Source of the DNA: JAUMXJ01 sp041781135
GTDB lineage: Bacteria > Bacillota > Clostridia > Peptostreptococcales > Acidaminobacteraceae
Assembly: GCA_041781135.1 (NCBI GenBank)
Contig: JBHAZV010000011.1
Span: forward strand, 1-48,172
DNA: 48,172 nucleotides
Direction: 5' to 3'
Under the pieces are notes generated by a model. It was not told where the DNA came from. It worked only from the letters and a program-made list of their open reading frames with translations, and made no database searches. Each line of letters begins with the position of its first letter. Position 1 is the first letter of the stretch. Of this stretch, positions 40,092 through 47,556 are shown piece by piece. A program made the translations under genes and the position numbers.

Positions 40092-42759
40092 TTCTAAGCT
40101 CCAATTTTTTTGAAATTTCGAGGGCTTCATTGTCATTTATCTCGGCGATGAAAGCCCCGTTTTTTCTGAAAATATCTGTCTCGCCCCTATACGCCTTAAA
40201 GAGCAGTATCACCGGCTGCCCGCTGTCTTCTGCAAGCTCAAGCAGCAGTTCTCTCTCCAATGGATCTCTGAAATAGTACGTGCTGCTGAATTTTATCAGT
40301 ATCGGTTTAACAGAATTTGATACTTCGGAAATCAGCTTCTTCCACTGTGCGCCGTCCGATTTGTTTCTGATAAACCCGCCGGAGTTGTCAATCTCGATAT
40401 ATGTGAATGCGTTACCAAGAGTATTATCCGCCTCCGCGTTCTCCGCCGCACCGCTTTCGTCGCTGTTTTCGCCGTAAGAAATCGAATATGCGGCAGCGCC
40501 GTCAAATGTATAGTCTGTATACTTTTTTACTCTTTCGATTTCTTTAGGCAGGAAGCCAGTGTATGACTGCTGCGAAGAATACAGAGCGCTCTCAAAATAA
40601 ACCGGCTCCAAAACCAGATCCGATGCCGAATTTGGATTGTACGGGGTGCTCAACAGGATTCCTGAAAGCACATAATCACTTTTCGGAATAAAGTCTGTCT
40701 GAACCGTACGCCAGCCGTTCCAGTCGACAGAATTAAATATTGGGACATTTATCTCTGAACCCGGCTTGCCATATTTGTCTGCCGGAAAAAGCACGGCAAC
40801 AGCGCTCAACTCTCCCTGATTTGCACCAAACACCTCAAAAGAGAGCTTGTTTGTACCCTTCGAAATTTTTACGGGTTCTTCAATCCTCGCAATCAGGCTT
40901 CTCTCAGTAGGCGTTATCGCCTGCGCGCCCGCTTCATACCTCATCATAAGAGAATTGCCGTCGCGTTCCGGAGATTTTGCCAACTCTACAAAACCGGGAG
41001 TCTGGCGGAATTTCACATCACCTAAACGAGCGACAACATTCTTTGAAACGCCGCTCGATATTCGAAAGCTGCAGGAGAGCACATCATAATCAGTAAAATA
41101 ATACGTAAATGTAACATATCCCGCGTGCCCCTCCTTTAATGGAACTATTTTCCCGCTCGCCGCATCATAGCGCGCAAAATCGCCGTTAATATACGCGCTC
41201 ACGCTGCTTGTAGGCACATAAGCTCGGTAACCATCGTCGGTCTCGACGGAAAAACTGAATTTATCGCCGTTTTGCTCTGCCAGAAGCCTGACAGGGCGCG
41301 CGGACACATGAACATTGATATGCGCCTTTTTGCCTTCGACATTTGCAATTATTGTGCCGTTGCCCGGCTTCGACGGAATAAATGCGCCGTTCTTAAACTC
41401 GCCTTCAAGCCCTACAGCAGTAAAACTGGCCTTTCCTACTGCATCATAGCTTGAAAAACCTGTATCTACTCCAAGCACTTTAAGTTCCAGTGGCAGCCCG
41501 ACAACTGCGGCAATACTTGTGCCAAAGTTATACGACTCTGATCCGGGCGCGCTAAGGCTTATGCTTTGCAGCTTGCCGGTAGTCACAGGCTTGTATGTGA
41601 GTGCAAGTCCGTTATATATCTGTCGCTGGCCGCCGTCGGACAGATAATTGACAACCTCGTGCGCCGCGGTGTACGGATCCCTTGCGAGCATAGTCGCCGA
41701 ACCGCCTCCATCCAGAATAAGAGCATTGTGCGCGCCTAATTTTATCATCAGTTCAGCAAGTTCGCTCTGGCGGATTCCTCTGTAACTGCTCGATCTTCCA
41801 TTGACTGTGACAAACAGAACTGTGCGTCCGTCGCTTTCGACTCCCACCGCCGTGCGCGGGTGCTCTCCAAGAATATTATGAGTAAAATCTGCGACCTTTC
41901 CATCCTTGACAAGCTGAGTTCCGCCGGAAATGCTCGTATACACGCCGCGCAGATTGCTCGTAAGCTCAATATTCAAATTGTCGCCCTCGGAAAATGCCTT
42001 TTTCATTTTTTCAGCCGACGCAGCGTTTGCGTGTATCACATAATTTCCATCCGCAAATGTGCCTTCGAGCGCAAACCCCTTGGGATCATTTGAAACAGCT
42101 GCAATCCTGCCACCTCGCACCAGGAATTCCACCGTTTCCCCGACGCTGCCTGCGTACTTTCCGGGAGATTTTGCTCCGAAGCTGCCATCAAATATAGTAA
42201 TTGCATTGCCATAATTATAAGCCTTATTTATATAATCAACTTCAAAAACAGATGCGCCGTTGGATACCTTGCTTTTTTCGGCACTCTCATAACCGATAAT
42301 TACAGTGCCATCCTCGTTCACGGTAAAATGCGCCAAATCCCTGCTTCTATTGGAGCTCTGGACAACATTGCCGGAGTCAACCGTCCTTCCGAGCACCGCC
42401 CCGGTCTTATAATCAAAATAATCCCCGTTTATTGCTGCGACAACATCTGACTTTGATGATGCAAGCCCGGACAAAGTTTGAGGATTTCTGAGTTCATCAG
42501 GGTACAGAGCCGCAACAGACCGAGCCGCATCGCGCGAACTTCGCACTACATTTGCGACCACCCAACCCTCGGAAGTAAGCGCGCGATACACTTCGTGGGT
42601 GATTCCGGGCGCAAGCTGCCTGCGCTCCGCCTCTCTCACATATAGTTCGGCGTATTCCGCATATGCAATACTCTCAAATAAACTCGCCGCAGTAATCAAT
42701 GCCGCGACAAGAAACCCTCCGACCCTCCTGAATATCTTGCTTTTGTTTATTTTAATCAT
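40075..42759 (-). CDS. Secreted phosphodiester glycosidase (NAGPA domain) with unknown C-terminal region
   Basis: An 894-residue exported protein. The ATG at 42759 follows GCAGGAGG. A signal peptide is evident, with two basic clusters, a hydrophobic core FLVAALITAASLFESIAYA, and an AYA site near residue 32. The NAGPA domain spans about 75-370, with AAINGDYFDYKTG, FTVNEDGTVIIGYE, GEHPRTAVGVESDGRTVLFVTVNG and the glycine-rich NALILDGGGSATML. Members hydrolyse phosphodiester-linked sugars such as those in cell surface polymers. The central part (about 395-520) looks like Ig-type repeats, followed by a beta-sandwich-like region to about 735. The last 150 residues were not recognised. It is a single gene, probably acting on wall glycans. 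Confidence 0.85.
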   Translation of the reverse strand: MIKINKSKIFRRVGGFLVAALITAASLFESIAYAEYAELYVREAERRQLAPGITHEVYRALTSEGWVVANVVRSSRDAARSVAALYPDELRNPQTLSGLASSKSDVVAAINGDYFDYKTGAVLGRTVDSGNVVQSSNRSRDLAHFTVNEDGTVIIGYESAEKSKVSNGASVFEVDYINKAYNYGNAITIFDGSFGAKSPGKYAGSVGETVEFLVRGGRIAAVSNDPKGFALEGTFADGNYVIHANAASAEKMKKAFSEGDNLNIELTSNLRGVYTSISGGTQLVKDGKVADFTHNILGEHPRTAVGVESDGRTVLFVTVNGRSSSYRGIRQSELAELMIKLGAHNALILDGGGSATMLARDPYTAAHEVVNYLSDGGQRQIYNGLALTYKPVTTGKLQSISLSAPGSESYNFGTSIAAVVGLPLELKVLGVDTGFSSYDAVGKASFTAVGLEGEFKNGAFIPSKPGNGTIIANVEGKKAHINVHVSARPVRLLAEQNGDKFSFSVETDDGYRAYVPTSSVSAYINGDFARYDAASGKIVPLKEGHAGYVTFTYYFTDYDVLSCSFRISSGVSKNVVARLGDVKFRQTPGFVELAKSPERDGNSLMMRYEAGAQAITPTERSLIARIEEPVKISKGTNKLSFEVFGANQGELSAVAVLFPADKYGKPGSEINVPIFNSVDWNGWRTVQTDFIPKSDYVLSGILLSTPYNPNSASDLVLEPVYFESALYSSQQSYTGFLPKEIERVKKYTDYTFDGAAAYSISYGENSDESGAAENAEADNTLGNAFTYIEIDNSGGFIRNKSDGAQWKKLISEVSNSVKPILIKFSSTYYFRDPLERELLLELAEDSGQPVILLFKAYRGETDIFRKNGAFIAEINDNEALEISKKLELRIRRDD

Positions 42760-42794
42760 AATTCCTCCTGCTAAAAGTTTGCTGCATAACCATA

Positions 42795-42825
42795 ATAACA
42801 CGCAAAGATTAGAGGGATAAGTCAA
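42795..42825 (-). promoter_or_regulatory. Possible promoter of the glycosidase gene
   Basis: On the minus strand TTGACT (42820-42825) is followed after 19 bases by TGTTAT (42795-42800). The spacing is longer than ideal and the -10 is imperfect. Confidence 0.4.
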
Positions 42826-42954
42826 GCGTATTAATATTGGATTAGAAAACCGAAAAACAATCTTAAGTACGGCGCTTCAAATCGCATCACTCCACGCCCA
42901 CCTCATCTACACCCATTCCAGCAGCTCAAATAAAAATTATGACCCGTCCTGCGA

Positions 42955-42983
42955 TTTATCTGGTAAATTATTTGTATTATACT
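42955..42983 (+). promoter_or_regulatory. Possible promoter of the ThrE-like exporter operon
   Basis: A good -10 TATACT lies at 42978-42983, 17 bases after a weak -35-like TTTATC. The start codon follows 16 bases later behind GAGGATG. Confidence 0.45.
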
Positions 42984-42999
42984 ATACACAGAGGATGAA

Positions 43000-43749
43000 A
43001 TGAAAAATAATCAAATTATTCTGGCGGTAGACATCGGAGAACAGTTGTTAAGAAACGGCGCAGAAATATATCGCGTAGACGAGTCGATACGAAGAATGCT
43101 TATGACATACAATATCGGCAGCTGCAATGTTTATGTCGTAGCAAACGGAATTTTTGTCAGTGCAGGCGAAAACAGCGAGCACCCAATAAGCGCGGTCAGG
43201 CATGTTCCGCTCTGCGCAATGCATTTAGAGCGCGTCGCAATACTGAACCAGCTTGTCCGCGACATCTGCAACAAGAAGATATCCGCTGCGGACGCCCGAA
43301 CGCAGCTGAACGCATGCGCATCGCTGCCGTCAAATACGGCACTTGTACAACTGATTTGCAGTATAGTTGGCATCGGCGCTTTTACATATCTGTTCGGAGG
43401 AAGATCTGCGGACATTTTGGTGGCAATATTTGTCGGATGCGTGCAACAGCTCTGCCTGATAGCAAGCGCGCGTCTTAAAATAGCAAAACTGGTGCAGATT
43501 GTAATTGCCAGCATGCTGGTCGCAATGACGGCGCTTTTAGCATCAAAAATTCATATACCGATCCAGCACGACAAAGTAATCATCGGTTCTATAATGACGC
43601 TCCTGCCCGGAGTAGCATTCGCAAACTCTATAAGGGAATTGTACAACAGCGACTACCTTTCAGGTATGATACACTTGCTGGACACGCTGGTTACAACTCT
43701 GTGCATCGCTGTCGGCATTTATATACCGATCATTCTTATGAAAAATTAA
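43000..43749 (+). CDS. ThrE/YjjP-type threonine-serine exporter, N-terminal subunit (DUF1212)
   Basis: A 249-residue protein of the ThrE_1/YjjP type. The soluble N-terminal half has IGEQLLRNGAEIYRVDESIRRML and VVANGIFVSA, both family marks, then about five membrane segments from residue 115. The closing motif is SIMTLLPGVAFANSIREL with DYLSGMIHLLDTL. It works with the next gene product to export threonine/serine (Corynebacterium ThrE) or succinate (E. coli YjjPB); substrate is not predictable. It starts at an ATG at 43000 behind GAGGATGAA. The genes are 25 bases apart and form an operon. Confidence 0.9.
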   Translation: MKNNQIILAVDIGEQLLRNGAEIYRVDESIRRMLMTYNIGSCNVYVVANGIFVSAGENSEHPISAVRHVPLCAMHLERVAILNQLVRDICNKKISAADARTQLNACASLPSNTALVQLICSIVGIGAFTYLFGGRSADILVAIFVGCVQQLCLIASARLKIAKLVQIVIASMLVAMTALLASKIHIPIQHDKVIIGSIMTLLPGVAFANSIRELYNSDYLSGMIHLLDTLVTTLCIAVGIYIPIILMKN

Positions 43750-43774
43750 AAAGAGAAAAATCAGGGAGGTTTCA

Positions 43775-44221
43775 ATGGTCTTTCTTTTAAATTTCATCGT
43801 TGCATTTATTGCAACAGTCGCTTTTGCAAAGCTGTTCCACGCCCCTGATAATGAACTTATTATCTGCGGCATTTCGGGGGGATTTTCTTGGCTGATTTAC
43901 GATTTACTGACGAGTACGGGGGCGGATGGCGTCTTTGCGACCCTAATTGCCACATTTCTGCTGACTGTATTCTCCCGCAGTGCTGCCGTAATCCGCAGAA
44001 TGCCGATCACGGTATACTTAATTTCCGGCATTTTTCCGTTAGTTCCGGGCTCCGGGATTTACTACACAATTTATCATCTCATCACCAGAGAGAATGCGTT
44101 ATTCGCGGAATATGGTCTTAGAACCTTTGAAATTGCAATTGCCATAACATTCGGCATACTGTTCGGGTCTTCCATTCCACAAAAACTCTTTCAGTATTGC
44201 TTCAAAAAATGGATTATCTGA
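43775..44221 (+). CDS. ThrE/YjjB-type exporter, C-terminal subunit (DUF3815)
   Basis: A 148-residue membrane protein with four to five hydrophobic helices. Family features are VAFAKLFHAPDNELIICGISGGFSWLIYDL near the N-terminus and the central ISGIFPLVPGSGIYYTIYHLI. It is the YjjB half of the split ThrE exporter, which in Corynebacterium is a single chain. The ATG at 43775 follows GGGAGG. The 3' end abuts a decayed AAA ATPase gene. Confidence 0.9.
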   Translation: MVFLLNFIVAFIATVAFAKLFHAPDNELIICGISGGFSWLIYDLLTSTGADGVFATLIATFLLTVFSRSAAVIRRMPITVYLISGIFPLVPGSGIYYTIYHLITRENALFAEYGLRTFEIAIAITFGILFGSSIPQKLFQYCFKKWII

Positions 44222-44226
44222 ATGAC

Positions 44227-44792
44227 ATGAGCAAGTATCAGGAAAGCGCAAATGAAATCAAAAAAAGCCGGCTGACCTATGGAACAATCGCTGTGCAACT
44301 TTCGAAGAAAAACACGCGGTTCCAGTACAAGATCATCAAGACCGGTGCAAGAGCAGCCGAGTACGAAAACGCCGGGTCTTTGCAGACCACCTGTTCTGAA
44401 TCTACCGCGCAGAGCAGATCACAAAACCACTGGAAAGCTACAAGGACATCGACGATTTCAAGATCTATCTTTCTGATATGGGACTCCTTGCTGCCCAGAA
44501 AGATATTCGGGTAGAGGACATCTTCTTTATGAAGGAAGAGCTTGCCGAATTTAAGGGAGGCATGACAGAAAATTATGCGAATACACAGGCCGGATTTAAG
44601 CCGTATTTCTGGAGGAATGACAAATGCACAAAAGAAGTTGACTTTAAAGTCATATCACAAACTTCGCGAAAAATCCAGTTTGTGGAATGCTACGGGGGTG
44701 CAAAATACCAATTTATCCACTCATTAACACAAAAAACCGAAGTCAAAACTGGTCAAATCAGGCGAAACCCAGACAAACAGAATCAAAGCTAA
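44227..44792 (+). pseudogene. Remnant of an AAA ATPase with DUF4143 domain
   Basis: Two pieces of one protein are recognisable in different frames. The first (44227-44376) encodes SKYQESANEIKKSRLTYGTI and FQYKIIKTGARAAEYENA. The second (about 44402-44792) encodes YRAEQITKPLESYKDIDDFK, IYLSDMGLLAAQKDIRVED and DKCTKEVDFKV. These are the middle and C-terminal parts of the DUF4143 ATPase family, which normally begins with a P-loop domain of about 200 residues that is absent here. A short deletion or frameshift separates the pieces near 44377-44401. The gene is therefore truncated at the 5' side and broken. Function, if any, is lost. Confidence 0.82.
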
Positions 44793-44801
44793 ATATACAG
44801 T

Positions 44802-44837
44802 AAACCCCCGGAAAACCGTGATTTCCCGGGGGTTTTT
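44802..44837. terminator. Bidirectional terminator after rpsI
   Basis: CCCCCGG (44805-44811) pairs with CCGGGGG (44826-44832). The stem extends on both sides by A:T pairs with one bulged C, and is followed by TTTTT on the plus strand and AAAs/TTTAC on the minus side. It lies 31 bases past the rpsI stop. Confidence 0.85.
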
Positions 44838-44867
44838 GAGCCTTTGTTATCGTAAAGGCACAACCGA

Positions 44868-45251
44868 TTATCTCTTTGAGAACTGTGGAGATCTACGTGC
44901 TGCCTTGAGACCGTATTTCTTTCTCTCTTTCATACGCGGATCTCTCTTTAGGAAGCCCGCTGATTTAAGCGCAGGTCTATTGGCAGGATCTACTTCGAGC
45001 AGCGCTCTTGAAATAGCATGTCTGATTGCGCCCGCCTGGCCTGTAAATCCGCCGCCTTCAACCTTGCAGATTACATCAAATTTGCCGGCATTACCGGTGA
45101 TTTCGATAGGCCTCTTAACTTCATTTATAAGAATCTCATAATCGAGATATTCTTCGATAGGTCTGTCGTTTATTGTATATACGCCCTTGCCCTCGACGAG
45201 CCTGACCTGAGCGACAGATGTCTTTCTTCTTCCAGTTCCTCTATATACCAC
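44868..45251 (-). CDS. rpsI: 30S ribosomal protein S9
   Basis: A 127-residue S9: YRGTGRRKTSVAQVRLVEGKG at the start, then RPIEEYLDYE, VEGGGFTGQAGAIRHAISRALL, KSAGFLKRDPRMKERKKYG and the C-terminal RRSPQFSKR tail, whose last Arg contacts P-site tRNA. The start is GTG at 45251 behind AGGAGGTCATT. It follows rplM by 9 bases in the standard rplM-rpsI operon. Confidence 0.97.
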   Translation of the reverse strand: MVYRGTGRRKTSVAQVRLVEGKGVYTINDRPIEEYLDYEILINEVKRPIEITGNAGKFDVICKVEGGGFTGQAGAIRHAISRALLEVDPANRPALKSAGFLKRDPRMKERKKYGLKAARRSPQFSKR

Positions 45252-45260
45252 AATGACCTC

Positions 45261-45689
45261 CTAAAACTCCAACTTCTCTGGGTTCTGAGCAGCATGCTTG
45301 TGCTCCGGACCCGCATACACCTTTAATTTGCGGAAGCACTGCGCCCCAAGCGAATTGTGCGGAAGCATCCCTTTTATTGCAAGTTCAAGCGCCCTTGTAG
45401 GTCTCTTTTGCATCATTTCCGAGAAACTCCTCTCTCTGAGGTGTCCGACATAACCTGTATGCCATCTATAAACCTTTTGTTCGGATTTTTTGCCTGTGAG
45501 CTTGACTTTGTCTGCATTGACAATAACGACATAATCACCGCAATCGACATGCGGCGTAAAAATCGGCTTATGCTTTCCTCTAAGCACTGCAGCAACGCTT
45601 GCCGCAAGTCTTCCGAGTGTCTTGCCTTCCGCGTCGACAACAAACCATTTTCTTTCGACTTCGAGCGGTTTAGCAACGTAAGACTTCAT
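45261..45689 (-). CDS. rplM: 50S ribosomal protein L13
   Basis: A 142-residue L13. The ATG at 45689 follows GGAGGAAGAACA and yields MKSYVAKPLEVERKWFVVDA, matching the family's usual start; an upstream in-frame start at 45785 falls in the promoter. Motifs are GKTLGRLAASVA, GDYVVIVNADKVKLTGKK, YRWHTGYVGHL and the C-terminal MLPHNSLGAQCFRKLKVYAG, HKHAAQNPEKLEF. First gene of the rplM-rpsI operon, likely autoregulated through its leader. Confidence 0.97.
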   Translation of the reverse strand: MKSYVAKPLEVERKWFVVDAEGKTLGRLAASVAAVLRGKHKPIFTPHVDCGDYVVIVNADKVKLTGKKSEQKVYRWHTGYVGHLRERSFSEMMQKRPTRALELAIKGMLPHNSLGAQCFRKLKVYAGPEHKHAAQNPEKLEF

Positions 45690-45757
45690 TGTTCTTCCTC
45701 CGTAATATATTTCACCTTTTCTCTCTCGCCCGGGGCAGGACGGGAAATATCGGTTCA
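45690..45757 (-). promoter_or_regulatory. Probable L13 autoregulatory leader of rplM-rpsI
   Basis: The 5' untranslated region on the minus strand can form a stem from ATATTTC and GAAATAT, perfect over 7 bp, closing a GC-rich inner part with CCCGTCCTGCCCCGGGC. It sits just before the ribosome-binding site. Autogenous L13 leaders with this general layout are known from Firmicutes, but I could not align to the family model here. Confidence 0.55.
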
Positions 45758-45785
45758 TTCTATAATATGACCTGACATTTGTCAA
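45757..45785 (-). promoter_or_regulatory. Sigma-A promoter of rplM-rpsI
   Basis: On the minus strand a perfect TTGACA (45780-45785) and TAGAAT (45757-45762) are separated by 17 bases. This is consistent with a strong ribosomal protein promoter. Confidence 0.88.
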
Positions 45786-45833
45786 TACCTAAAATCAAAA
45801 ACTTGGAAGAAATAGTTGCAAGTCAAAATGCAT

Positions 45834-46000
45834 TTATATGATTGCCGCGCCGCCAAGAATATATTCGCCGGTTCTTGGGGCATCCGCCTGAAAATCTGCG
45901 GCTGGACTGATATAGGTCCAAGCAAGCTCATTTACTATATACAACAGCTAAGTCCTTTTGAACTACAAAAAGTTCGGGATGTTCAGGCGCGACAAAACCT
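45834..46000 (-). pseudogene. Remnant of an NAD(P)-binding oxidoreductase (NmrA-like)
   Basis: In this 227-base gap the minus strand carries a coding scar. One frame reads PELFVVQKDLAVVYSK and then hits a stop at about 45931. A shifted frame continues with NELAWTYISPAADFQADA, then PRTGEYILGG, and ends AAII before TAA at 45834-45836. The WTYISPAA and PRTG-Y-LGG segments are typical of the C-terminal half of small NAD(P)-dependent epimerase/NmrA-like reductases. The N-terminal nucleotide-binding half is missing and the pieces are frameshifted, so it is a remnant. A plus-strand open frame here (45816-46016) has no family match or ribosome-binding site. Confidence 0.7.
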
Positions 46001-46012
46001 CTTGCCCGGCGA

Positions 46013-47533
46013 CTAAGTCATTATAACTTTCGTGGCGACTTTGTTTTCGAAGCATATGTCGTGTTCTACGATAATCATCGTCGGCGTATGGTGCATAATT
46101 ACGTCCTCTATCTGCATCCTGGTAAACACATCAATGTAGTTGAGGGGCTCATCCCAAATATAAAGGTGCGCCTCTGTAGCTAAGCTGCCGGCGATGAGAA
46201 CCTTCTTTTTTTGACCGGGGGACAGATTTTCAAGTTTTTTCGAAAAAGCGCTCCTTTCCATCCCAAGCTGATGCAGAATTGCAAGGAACAGGCTTTGATT
46301 CAATCCCATACGCTCGCAGAAACTATTAATATCTCCTCGCATATGACTCGTGTCCTGCTGAATGTGAGAAATAATCAGGTTTGAGCCGATATTTAAGTTT
46401 CCACCCAGAATTTTTAAGCCATCTGAGAAATTGGAGCAAATTGCCTTGATTAACGTCGTCTTTCCACAGCCATTCTTGCCGTGCAAAAATACTCGTTCGC
46501 CTCTCCTTATGTCAAATGAAAGGTCTTTTATGACTGTCCGTGCTTCTGCCGCATCGCCGTAACCAAGTGATAAATGGTTTGACGCTATTAACACGTCTTT
46601 AGCATAGGTTAGTGGATACAGTTTGAGTGGCACAACCTCCTCAATATCCACTAAAAGGTCTTCCTTTTCTCTTATTTCTTTTTCGATTCTGCGTTCTAAT
46701 TGCTTTTTTTGACGCTCTAATTTTTTAGTCCTTGCACCTATATACGCCCTGTACCCACTGGCTCTATCATGATCTTTAATAGGATCTTTGCCAATCTTTT
46801 GACTCTCGCTTTTTTGTCCCCACTCATCAAATCGTCTCGCCGATTTCTTCATCGCAGCTATTTCCTTTTGATATTTCGCGTTTTCGGCGAGATGAAAACT
46901 GTCTTTTTTCACCTTATTTTCCCACCATGACGAGAAGTTGCCCTGCTGGATTTCGATAGTCTTTTTATTGAGCGCAAGGATGTGGTCTACCGCAGCATCG
47001 AGCAGGTCGCGGTCATGAGAAACGAGAATAAAACCTTTTTTTCTTTGCAGATACATCTTGACCGTGTCTCTGGTTTCCTCATCCAAATGATTTGTAGGTT
47101 CGTCGATGAGTAAAAAGTCGTGCTCACCCGAAAAAAGAATCGCAAGTAAAACCTTCGTCTGCTCGCCGCCGCTCAGCCTATAAAAAGGCTGTGCCAGAAG
47201 CTCCGGGTTGGTATTCATCTGATTGAGTTCATAGGTCACACGCCACAGCTCGCTGTTTGGTTTTATCTCATGCATAAAATCACGCACCGCCATTTGACTT
47301 TGCTCCGGCGAAACGGAGTACGGAAAATAGTCGAAGCCCACAGGCGTGCTTATCTCGCCGCTATATGAATATTTCCCAAGCAAAAGTTTTAAAAATGTCG
47401 TCTTGCCCTTTCCATTGCGCCCGACAAATCCGAGTTTCCAGTCCGTGTCGATACAAAAAGAGGTGTTTTCGAAAACGGTATCAATGCTGCCATCATACGA
47501 AAATGTTAGGTTAGAAACATTTATTTGCGCCAA
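46013..47533 (-). CDS. ABC-F family ATPase, Lsa-like ribosome protection protein
   Basis: A 506-residue soluble protein with two ATPase domains and no membrane segments. The first has GRNGKGKTT, LSGGEQTKVLL and LLIDEPTNHLD; the second has GKNGCGKTT, LSPGQKKKVLIA and IWDEPLNYID. The two are linked by a highly charged helical arm (about residues 205-300) with many Lys/Glu. The N-terminus, QINVSNLTFSYDGSIDTVFE then CIDTDWKLGFVGRNGKGKTT, resembles Lsa proteins, which dislodge lincosamides, pleuromutilins and streptogramin A from the ribosome; the actual spectrum here is unknown. I chose a TTG at 47533 with GGGGG six bases upstream rather than an ATG at 47575, which lies inside the previous gene. 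Confidence 0.86.
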   Translation of the reverse strand: MAQINVSNLTFSYDGSIDTVFENTSFCIDTDWKLGFVGRNGKGKTTFLKLLLGKYSYSGEISTPVGFDYFPYSVSPEQSQMAVRDFMHEIKPNSELWRVTYELNQMNTNPELLAQPFYRLSGGEQTKVLLAILFSGEHDFLLIDEPTNHLDEETRDTVKMYLQRKKGFILVSHDRDLLDAAVDHILALNKKTIEIQQGNFSSWWENKVKKDSFHLAENAKYQKEIAAMKKSARRFDEWGQKSESQKIGKDPIKDHDRASGYRAYIGARTKKLERQKKQLERRIEKEIREKEDLLVDIEEVVPLKLYPLTYAKDVLIASNHLSLGYGDAAEARTVIKDLSFDIRRGERVFLHGKNGCGKTTLIKAICSNFSDGLKILGGNLNIGSNLIISHIQQDTSHMRGDINSFCERMGLNQSLFLAILHQLGMERSAFSKKLENLSPGQKKKVLIAGSLATEAHLYIWDEPLNYIDVFTRMQIEDVIMHHTPTMIIVEHDICFENKVATKVIMT

Positions 47534-47556
47534 AATTGCCCCCAGATTTTGAAATA

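Noticed and set aside
45816..46016. 66-codon plus-strand frame between rplM and the ABC-F gene
   Set aside because: No ribosome-binding site or homology; the opposite strand carries oxidoreductase-like coding remnants.
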